Positions 1 to 11,000 of a DNA stretch of 64,000 nucleotides are shown piece after piece. The stretch lies in the NCBI GenBank assembly GCA_029962745.1, contig CM057157.1, forward strand, positions 3,331,032-3,395,031. The letters are read 5' to 3'. The position numbers were made by a program, and so were the translations under genes. The notes beneath the pieces are model-generated. The model had not been told where the DNA came from. It made no database searches and saw only the letters and a list, made by a program, of their open reading frames with translations. Positions within the stretch are counted from its first letter, which is position 1. Each line of letters opens with the position of its first letter. Source of the stretch: Echinometra lucunter (taxonomy: Eukaryota; Echinodermata; Echinoidea; Camarodonta; Echinometridae).

Positions 1-224
1 TAAATTGAATGAACGATTTATTAAATGGACTGACAAAAGTGGGAATTTGGACACGGGAAACCTATAATGATAATTGATAATGATGGTGTATTCTGGTATA
101 GTGCTCGTGTCCGTCAGACTTGACATTCCTGGCGCTCGACTGTTATTACCTCGGTTTTAACATGGCTGCCACATGTATAAAGGGGTTCTAGCATCGGTAT
201 TTCTAGGAAATTCTTCCTACTGCC

Positions 225-432
225 TACTGGGTACCCACCATAGAGTTAAATCCGGATTTTAGTGCGTATGTAAATCTATGGTACCCAGTTACTACATCTG
301 GGTCCAGAGTGGCAGTCGTAGATTGACGTCTTGCCAAAAGACAGTACCAAGGCCATGAAGGCCGGACTCGAACTGCTTCAATACCATGTGACCTACAATC
401 CCGCGACGTATCCACTAGACCACGACACCTCT
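225..432 (-). repeat. tRNA-derived SINE
   Basis: On the minus strand, box A TGGTCTAGTGG (412-422) and box B GTTCGAGTCC (364-373) sit at pol III promoter spacing, followed by a non-tRNA body ending near 225. The rest of 1-693 holds no exon I can support. Confidence 0.65.
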
Positions 433-693
433 ACATAATGGTATTAAAAAAATCAGTTTGTTTTATTATGTTCAGGATATTTTGATAGGTTTACTCAAAT
501 ATAAGTTTTCCAGATAAGACTTTCCTCTCAGACTGGCATACAAAGAGTCCCTACGATACAAGTAGAATGTTGAATTATTCATTTTCTGTATTCATTATTA
601 GGTCAACATGAGTAGTTGTATAGCATTAATAATGATATAAAAACACGGAAATCGGATAACGATAATAAGATTACATTTGTTTCCTTCAATCAG

Positions 694-800
694 AGCTTTC
701 TACACGGTAGAATTTCGAGATCAGACACCTGTTTATTTTTTGGTTTGACTGACCAAGCATCGGAAGGCACATTCACGTGGATCGACGGAACGCCTTTACA
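694..800 (+). CDS. Gene A exon: middle of C-type lectin domain 1
   Basis: The acceptor is TCAG before 694 and the donor GTAGGT at 801; the exon runs phase 0 to 2. It encodes the core FFGLTDQ...GTFTWIDGTPL, the usual WIGL and W-DG strands of a lectin fold. It is exactly 107 bp, like the equivalent exon of domain 2 at 6705-6811, which supports both boundaries. The domain's first exon (expected about 143 bp) was not found in bases 1-693. Confidence 0.85.
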
Positions 801-3800
801 GTAGGTTCGATAACTAGAGTAGAGTGGCATAGCTGAAAAAAAAAACAAGTGTTCTTTTGTCTAAAAGCACCAAATTTGGTGTATCCATAAAAGAAAACCA
901 TGTATACATAATCCATTATCTGATATGGAAACACTTCCAGAAGTGTTTGGGGGATTTTTTGATGATATTGTGATTTATTATTCACTTGACGATTAATTAT
1001 TTTGTCAGTTAGAAGTTCGAACCCTACCGCTACGTGGTACTCGACCGTAGAGGTCAAGATAAAATCTTCTCTGTTCAGAACATGTAATGTTCGGCTGCAT
1101 TTTAAAAATCAGTCTATTGTCATGATTTTGGTAGAGTTTGAACCGTTCATTTGATAATGCAGTTTGCCGGAACTATAAAACATATTGGCCAAGTATTTTT
1201 CAACCCTTTAACAATAGCGTAGCGTGAGTCCGACCATTAATAGGAGCACCGAAGTCATTTTCATTTTCCATTGATTAAGGGGAGATAATTATATGCCCAG
1301 TAAATTGTATTTGAGCATGAATGAAAACCTTAGATTGTTTTGACCATTATGGATTTGGTAACATAATTTATTTTTGAAAGTGTGGCAATAATTGATATTG
1401 TTCTGATTGTATCATTTAACAATAATACCGATTTTGATTCCTAAAGTGCATAATTCTGCCAAAAACCTTAAAGACCCCATCCAAAGTGATTACAACCATA
1501 CATTGATGGAAAGCTAAGTAGACATAGAATATAAATTCACATAAATAAAACTTCCTTTCAGTATCCATAAGAAAGGAGATTGAAACCCAACTGATCCGCC
1601 CCTCCCAATTCTGCGTCATTAGGGCGTTCACTCAGTCGATATAAGAATGACGTCGCATTGTGTAGATCTCTCTTGGGCTCGCGCCCCCAACAATGGCATT
1701 CGTACACAACATCTATGCAGCGAAGTTACTTTTGTATCAAGTTTGTGAAAGTTTTTGATTCTGGTTTGAAAGAGATGGCTGCCTCAGTTATAGGAAAAGA
1801 CAATCAGGACGACTTGGTATAGAATCGGAACGCCGCGACGCGAAGAGTCTGGCAGTATTTGGGAAAGTTGTGAGGAAAATGACACAGACAATAGGAGATT
1901 TCACGTTTGGTGTTGATGTTAGTGTTTATTTTGCAGCGAATTCAAAATCTAACACCGACTATGAAATGAAACAGAAGTCAGGGGCGTAACAGGTACCTGT
2001 TATCAGGGGGGGGGGGGGCAGAGCCCCAAATTTCCCGGTAACTGGTCTATGTCTAGAATATGTGGCGTAGCTAGGACTGCATTTTAGGAGGACGGTAGTG
2101 CTCCACCGGCGTAAACCAATTTGAGGAGTGGGGGATGAAAAACTTTTTAAACGATTTTTTCCCTCTCACACACATTTTGATATCTATTTTGCGAGCGAGC
2201 AAAGCGAGCGAGCAGAAAATAACCACTTTTCCGGTTTTGAATCGCATTTTTGAATAAGAATTCTAAAATATGACGAAAGAGCAAAGCGAGCGAGCCAAAA
2301 ATAACCACTTTTCTCGATTTTAATCGCATATTCGGATGGAAATCCTAAGATTTTGAAGAGCGAGCGAAGCGAGCGAGCCAAAAATAACTACTTTGTTTTC
2401 AATAGCATTTTCAAATAGAAATTCTAAAATATGATGGTTGTTTATGATAGATATTCAGAATTTTTACTAACTGATTAATTAATATATATTTTCTTCCTTA
2501 AAAAGTGCGTCTGCAGGGGAGGGGGGAGAATTTGTACACACCATCCCCCCTCTCCCCCAAGTTGGGGTGATAGATCCGCCACCCCCCGGGATTTACGCCA
2601 ATGTAGTGCTCCCTGCAGGGGAGGGTGCAGGGAGGAGAGTTTCCCCCCTCCCGCGCAAAGCGGGGGGGGGGGGGGGAGGCATACGCACAGCCAAAAATTT
2701 CCCGGTTATTAAGTCTAGAATCAGTGGTGTAGCTAGGATTTCATTTTAGGAGGACGATAGTGCAAAGCGCGCTCCCTAGGCATGCTAGGGAGAGGGTGCA
2801 GGGATGGTGATTTTCCCCTCCCGCGCGAAGCGTGGAAGCTCTGACGTTTCTTTGAATTGTTCGTTGACTGTTCCCGGTCTCTTACATTCTCTGCCTTTTA
2901 TCGGGGGGGGGGGGGGGCAGAGCCGAAAGTATGATCCCGGTATCTAACTCTAGAAATAGAATATGCGGATGTGAGCCAGCACCGCGAGTTGTTTGTTGCG
3001 AAGCCCTTAGCGGGTGGGGCCCAGGGTTCTGGCTCAGGGCCCCTGATGGGGGTCTACAGGGAAAGCCACTGCGGGGGTCCAGGGAATGGAGCTCCCAGAA
3101 ACTCCGGGTTTTTGGTACTAAATTTTCCCTCATTTCTTTTGTTTTCCTTTGTTTGTTTTTTTTTTCTTTTTCCCCTTTCCCTCTTTTCCCTCTCTCTTCT
3201 TCTTTCTCCCCTTTCTCTTTCTTTCTTTCCCTTTCTCCTTTCTTTTCCTTTCTTCTTCTTTCTTTCCCTTTATCTCTTCCTTTTTCTTCCTTTCCCTCCC
3301 TTTCATTTTTTCCCGGTGGTTTGGTGGATTTTCCCGCTGAATTCTTTCAGGGGGGGGGGGGCACTATGCCCCCGCCCCCTGGCTGTTACCCCACTGACAG
3401 AAGTCGGTCGATGTTCGTGTTGGCCTCTGATTTTTAGACGTAGTTTGGGTGGGTGGTGTCTATTATTTTTGTTGAATGTCGTCTGCTGAGCCATTCTCGA
3501 CAATCAGTGTTTAATTTTATGAACAAATTCCCATAGACCAATAACAGTTAGTGTCCATATAGTCGGCGTTTGTCTCAGTATGGAATAGTAATGTGATATT
3601 TTGAGAACTTGTGAAAGATTTCTGAGAAGGGAACTCTTTTCATCTTGAGCCTAAATGCTGAGCAAGGCTAAGGTTTGGTCTGTAAAGTTAATCTAGTCTA
3701 TTTTGGACTGACCTTGAATGGAGGGACTTATTTTCAATACCTTTTCCTAAACGCTTGAGGTGAATGGAATTTTTTTCTTCTACAAGTTCTGTCATGAAAA

Positions 3801-6800
3801 TGAGAGAGATTTGATCAATTTGACAGTAAATTCTCCGTGCTAAAGGACTCAAGAAACCTATATTATCCACAGTGCAAAAGTCATGAACCTTTGCGGCTGT
3901 AATTTGAGCTGATGCGTGAGGTGGCAGTTTGCCATCTAAACGCTGAGCCGCGCCGCCAGATCAGGCGTTTAGATGCAGGAGCTACCGAAGCATTTTTCGC
4001 TGCACGTGAAAACCTTGAAACTCTAAACTTATTGTTCTTATTAATTTCTTTGAAGTTTCTTGTCAAACCCTAGATCAAATAAGGATTTTTTTAATAGAAT
4101 TAATGAACTGCTCTGTAATTTTATCCAAACTCTAAATCTAAAAATATAGATCTATGCCTTAATTTAAGTGAACAAAAATAACCGAACAACATAGCATGCA
4201 TGCATGCAGACGTTGTATGCCCAAGACGTTACACGCTATTACGTCATCATAAAGTTCAACGCGCAGGGCCTCGAAGAGAATCGACGGATGCCAATTATTC
4301 AAGCCCTCCACTCCAAAAGGTTTTGGATGTTATTACTTCTCTCACAGGCAATGGAATCTCAAGAACGCCGTATTTTTGTATTCTGTGAATATCATTCTCT
4401 CCATAGATATATGTATAATTTAATTTGTCCATTTTATTTTTTGTTTCGGATGGGGTCTTTATTATGCACATTCTAGATCGAAATTTCGCAATACAAAAAA
4501 GTTAGGTGACCCAGTGGGATTTTTTTCCTAATAGGGCCTACTGGATAAAATGAATTTTCGTTAAATTATAACCCAAGAGATAAATTATCGTTACAGTAGC
4601 GAGGATGATTGTATACATGTTTCTGATAAGAATTATAGTCATTTGTACTGCAACGATTAGTCAAGCAATTATTTCGTGTAACGATTCATCAATTGATTTT
4701 TTTCTTTTTGTTATTCATAACATCCAGGTATTCCGAATGGCTCCCTGGTGAACCTAACAACCGTCAGGGTAATGAAGATTGTGCATGTCTTCGTTCTCAT
4801 TCAAGCAAGGGATGGAATGATCTTCCATGTTTTTCTAAACAACCATTCATATGTGAACGCTACCAGTGTAAGTCACGTTCCTCTATTCGCTTTTCCCTGC
4901 ACTTCTTTTAAAGAGTGATTTCAATTGCTTCTTGTCACTAAACATGCATAATGTATATTTTGTACAGCAGAATACTTCCTTTTAGGTAAAAAGAATTTAA
5001 CTGCCGGTATTAAACAATACGGTGTGATTGCATACAACCCTGCTATAGTGACCACTGCAATAGTGCAATAGTGCAATAGTGCAATAAATCAGAATAATGA
5101 TCGATATAGTTATGATAGTAATCGTCATTTCAGTAACATTAACGATGATTATGACGATGATGATGATAACTATTATTATTATCATAAGCATAATTAATAC
5201 ATTACTAATTATTATCATTATTATTATTACTGTTGTTGTTATTGTTGTTATGATAATAGTTATTATCATTATTGTTGTTCCTATCATTTCTAAACTTGTT
5301 AATTCGGTTTAATTGTAAGCAAGCATCCTTCCCAAAAACCGAGGGGGGGGGGGGAAGTGATTGTACATGTCATCCCCCACCTTGTGAGGTGGGGGATGCA
5401 CACCCCTCATCCCCCCACCCCACTGTCTACGCCCCTGATAGGGAGTGAGCATGGAATAGTGAAAGGTTGTTGTTTGTGAAAACGTATATCACATAGGGGG
5501 CCTATAGTGTTTTGGTAAGAGAATTTCGCCCAAAGTCAGCGCTATTTCAACTTCAGCTAATTTTTTTGTACAATAGTCTATAAAATTTGAAATTTCAAGA
5601 TTATTTCCAAATGTGTAGCTGTTCCAGAATCTGAATGGACACGCCTGGGTAGAACCGAGTACTACATCTCCCAGTTCTCGATGACGTCATACTCGTTTGC
5701 AAGACGATTTTGTCAAGGTCATGGAGGGGATCTTGCTCAACCGAAGACAGAAGAAATTAATGTAAGTTCTGACATGAAATAAATCCTTGTGATAAGACTC
5801 CGTGAGGTTAAAGCTTTTTCTTATACGAAGCAATTGATACCCTTGCCTATTGTAATTGTATTGTAACCCGTTACGCGAAAGGTCTATTTCAGGCAGGGTG
5901 ACTAGACGAGTTAAAGTGACTCGGATTTCCGAATTAATTTGACTCCGAATGGTGTGGCATCGGCTGAGAGTCGACTAAATTTCATTCAAATTGACTCCAC
6001 TCTGAGTAAAATTGATTCTGAAATCCGAGTCACATTAATTCGGAATAGAGTTGACTCCCAGCTGACTCCATTGCGAGTCAAATTTGGTTCTACAGAAATC
6101 AACGAACACTTCCTGATTCTTTTGAAAAGAATACATGATTTAGAATCAATACAAGCATAGACATAAAACACCTCCTTATCCTCTGGAAGAGATGCAGAAA
6201 TACGAATCGATGCAACAATCTAATTCCCTCTAATCTAATCACACTTTCCCATAATGAGAAGGGGATTCCGCTGTGTAAGTAGTGTTGGTTAGTGTCGACT
6301 TTTAGAGACACTGTGAAGCCGATTCTGATAAATATTGCTCGCTCGCTACGCTTTCTCGCGATTTCTCTGATGTGCCTTGCTCTCTGGCCCTCTGAAATCA
6401 AGGACAAATAAAGTCCCGTATTTCAGAATCCAAAATCTGGTCACCCTGTTTTTAGCATGTAATATCTAAAGATATTTACATATTAACTTTTCGTTAAAAA
6501 GTCTTATGGTCTATTCAAAACCATAGTAGACACAGGGCCTGTAATTTTTAACATAGAAAAGTTTGTTTAAAGTTTCTTTCATAATTTGCATGCGAATTTT
6601 TCTTTTCTTTATCTCTAACAGATCTAATAACATAATATCTATTTCTTCGCAAAAATCTGCACTTCAAATGTACTTATCTTATCTTCTGATTCTTGATATC
6701 CAAGAATCTCCTCCTGGGCTTAGCCAAGGGCAATTCATTTTGGATCGGACTCGATAGCCTTGAACAAGACGGCGTGTTTCAATGGATAGATGGAACGAGA

Positions 6801-7959
6801 TCGAACGAGACGTAATTATGAATAATTGCCGTGATTATATTAAATGATATCATTTAAAATTGAATGAAATTTACCCACAAGCTTTTGAACTACTAGTTAA
6901 AACCAAAATGTATATTAATTCCCAGGCTTATTTGTTACTTAGCTGCAAAAAGAGGGGGGAAAAGGCCGAATTTCACCACTAACTTCCGTCACTTACAGGT
7001 ATTAGAAAGGAACAGTATTTTTTTTTCTAAGGGGAGCATCCCAGGTAACAGGTGGTCACCGAATCCCATAGTCCACAAGACCAATATCGGAATTAATTAT
7101 TCCATATGTTCTCGAGTCAAGAACGCTGTTTTGGGGCGTCTATCCTGTTGACCGTCATTCTCTTTGAAGTTATTCAGTGGGCAGAAGGTCGGGGAGCCAG
7201 GAGCCGTCGTTCAAGTCATAATCTAAATCCAGTTGGCATTCGGTATCATGAGCTTTCGATCTTATGGTTGTTTGGTGTAAACCGTGGGTCTTGTTGATCA
7301 TCATTCTACAGACCAGCAGACACAGAATCTATGAGGAAAATCTGCACAATTCATAAATCATAAATAATTTAGCCAAGCTCTGGCCTTGTGGTTTACAGGA
7401 GCAGAGGGTCTCATTGTAGCTTTAAATTTCAAGCACTCTGTCCAGCTTTTCGATGAAGAGGGATCTATTTTCACCCAGATAGTTCTTGTGGCCCATTTTT
7501 GTTCGCTAGGTTTACGGTACTGATGAACATTGTAGCCGACTGGGAGAATGAAAGCTGTGTTCATGAATTCGTTACTAGAGGATGGAGTAGAAGGCCGTGT
7601 ACCAGCTATATCAGATTTGCATGCGAACGGGACATAGGTAGGTTGAGCTGGCTTAGAAAAGATGTTGTGTAGTGGTTCATCCAGAATTTAATAATGGAGG
7701 GTTCGAATCCCAGCCCAACGCAATGTCTTTTGCCAAGCCATTATATCCACGTTTAGTGTAACTTGGTACCCGGTATGATGCGAAGGTCACTGTGATTGGA
7801 TTAGCATGGACCATTGGCTAGAATGCTCCCCAGGGAGTGGAGAATGTATAAAGTAACGTGCAGAATAGTACATGTAATTAAATCCAGTGACCGGGAGTCT
7901 TCATGTTAATTAATCAATTTATTATCATTATTGTAATTCTTCTTCTTCTTCTTCTTCTT

Positions 7960-8037
<78 letters not shown>

Positions 8038-11000
8038 TTGTAATTGCATTGTTCAGCTTATACTGTTAAAGGGATCTGTAGTGAACCAGTATAGCTCAGC
8101 GACTGCTTGATCATGTTTCATAATCTTTGAGAAATAAATGCAAACTATTTTACAGAATATTTGAGGAGTATACACACCCCTCAAGGTAAGAAGCGGTGTG
8201 ATCTCTACAACTGAGCAAATCAAAGTTGGTGACATTTATAAACCTTGGTAAACCTTGCATTTTTGTAAACACTGATGTCTCAAAAAGCCGGCAAGGGGTT
8301 TATAGTTTGTTTTCAAGATCGATTAACTTTGATAAATACCTGAACGTGGTATAACGAGAGTTAAGTCCAAAAGAAATGATCAAACAACTGGCTATGAACA
8401 TCAAGAACAGAGCAGCTTCTATAGTTGAAAAAATACTATCTACTTGTAGATGTACCAGTACTGTCCTCAGCACCCGAAGAATACCAAATCGGGCCCAACC
8501 ACTTCGTGATAAGATGGAGACAGTGGAACTCTGCAACTGATGTTGGAGATGGACCTGTAATGGCTTACAAGGTGTATGTCTATTCTGGAAACGACTCTCT
8601 AGTTCACTCTGCAACTATCGACCCTATATCGGGTTGCGCTTCACTGGCTTGTGGCGTGGTACATTATTATTTGACTGGACTTGAGCGGTCGATGAGATAT
8701 TCTGTTCGTATATCTGTTATTCAAGAAGGCTTTGAAGGAGATCAAGGACCAGCATTAACCATAATGACAGATGACATAAGTAAGTCAGTGATTGTTTAAA
8801 ATTTGAGTCAAGACAGTAGCACCCGAGGTCGATATTCTTTGAAAATTTTACACGCGTCTCCGTACAAGTACAAAACCTCTCTACCCACATAAGCGCCCCA
8901 ACGTACCAATGCTTATAGTATGCAGCTTCTCACATGGACACTTACTATAAAAAAATATACTATTTCAAATGGAATAGTCATATCTTAATCCGAGTATGAG
9001 CTTCATAGGCGCCGGAAGCGGGGAGGGGGGGGGGGGGGAATTGGCCCCCCAATCATTCGAAAGCGGGGGTTAAATCGATTTTCGCCCCCAGGCCCCCTTC
9101 GGAAGAAAAAAAAAAAAATTTTCGATCATATACAAGCATGTGAAATGGGCATATTCACATGATTAGTGCTTTAAAATGCACACTTTCAGCATTCAAAATT
9201 CAAAATTTTCTTACTCGGTCGCTACGCTCCCTGGTATAGTATTATTAGAAGCAAGGTTTCTCAGTAATTAGAAATTCTATCATTTATGAAAAGGGGGCAG
9301 ATGCTTGCTTCATTCAGGGGATTATTTTCATAGGCGCTGAAGCGGGGGGGGGGGGGGGAGGAGGCAATTTCCCCCCCCCCCCCGTCATTCCAAAGGGGGC
9401 AAAACAGCCCCCGGCCCCCCTTGGAAGAAAAAAAAAGATTTTTTTTTTTGGACAGCCATGTAAAAGTAGCATACTGACACGATTAGTGCTCTAAAATACA
9501 AACTTTCAACATCCAAAAAACAAAATTTTCTTTTATGCAATACATCTCGGTATTTAAAAAATTCTGTCTATCAGCTATTAAAAAGGGCAGATGCTTGCTT
9601 TATTCGGGGGATTATTTTGCCCCCCCCCCTCCCCTCCTCAGTATCCTCATATATTGGTATAAGGGCGCCCGTATTTTTTTTTTTCACATTTGGGCAATGC
9701 CGGAATATGACATTTCTGTACAATGACATTTTCACCACCAAAATTGTAAAAAAAAATTGCCCGCTCGTTTCGCTCGCGCGGACGAAGTTATGAAACTGAA
9801 TAGTTAATTTTCAGGCAAAGGGTGTCGGCCCCATCGCCAAAATTTACCATTGTGCCATTCATAAACCCTCCCATTGCCATGCCCGGTCTCCTTAGTCTCT
9901 CACGCCATCCTAACAAGCTAGAAGCGGTGAACAAATAATCATGTTTCAGTACTAACAATGAGAGAAGATGGGAAACAGTTTTTGATAACAGTATTTTCTT
10001 AATTTAAAAAAATTCTAAACTTTTTTTATATTTTTTATATTATGAATGAATATGTATAAGGGGGAGGTGCTTTTCGGAGGGAGGTGTATATGGGGTAGGT
10101 TGAATGCTGGTAGTAAGCATTTGAGGTGGGCCCCATAAAGGTTTGGGGTGGGGCCCCCAAGCTTCATGAGCACATGAACAGAAGACTGAAATTATTTGAA
10201 TTTAGAAATTCCAATATACACACTAAAGTCTGTTATCATAATTTTACGTGTCGGCATAGCTTACACGTACATATACATATACTTTGAGTTTGCTCAACGC
10301 TCTGTTGAAAACGTCTATTTTGATATAAATCTTAGACCATTAAATAATGAAATGTTCATGAATAGATCGTTCGGATTTTCCAAAAGAAATAAGCTCGATT
10401 CCATCCTTTTATTTCCTTTTCAGATTGGTCAGTGGATTCAGTTTAACAACTCCCAGCTCTACTACCATGCGAAAAGACGTTTCTCCATAATCATGCTCTT
10501 TAATCAAATTAATATACTCCTTTAAATATTACATCATTGGATAATTTGCCGATAATAAACAATTGAATTAATGAAAAATGAATATCCATTTGAACTAAGT
10601 TGCCATACCTTTCTCATTGGCAGATGTCTCTGGAAAGACGGACGTACTGACTACAGAATTTCACACCATGGTAACAGATGAATACATGATGGCACAGTGG
10701 GCTAGCATTTCCTTGACAAGTTGGATTCTACTCGGCATTTCTATGATGGGAAACGTTGTTATCGCCATTCTGTTATGGTATGAAGCCATTGTAATAGATG
10801 CTGAAATAACTCATGAAGTTGTACCATTTTATTGCGCTGTGAGATTTTTTTTCTTTTTTTCGGTCTGACGGGGAAGCTGGCAAGGTGTATAAGGAGATCT
10901 CTAAATGGGAAGATCTAGAACAAAAGTTCTAGGTTTCCAAGTGAATATGGTGCATCGTTGGGCGGGGGAATGGGGTGTACGGGTAGGGACTGACGAAGGG

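Larger units (their letters stand above)
801..4727 (+). other. Gene A intron, repeat-filled
   Basis: Apart from the elements at 2008-2965, 2105-2602 and 3130-3318 listed separately, I see only AT-rich sequence. A partial tRNA-like box B (GGTTCGAA, minus strand) lies near 1016-1024, too incomplete to call. Confidence 0.6.

Noticed and set aside
364..422. Functional tRNA gene
   Set aside because: Pol III boxes are present but the cloverleaf arms are not intact and a SINE body follows.
1000..1060. SINE on the minus strand with GGTTCGAA
   Set aside because: Only a box-B-like stretch; no box A or body could be established.
2931..3489. Open frames of 168-172 residues, Phe/Ser/Leu-rich
   Set aside because: By-product of the C/T tract; low complexity with no domain.
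8300..8614. Minus-strand open frame over the FN3 exon
   Set aside because: Shadow of the plus-strand FN3 exon, which has domain and phase support.
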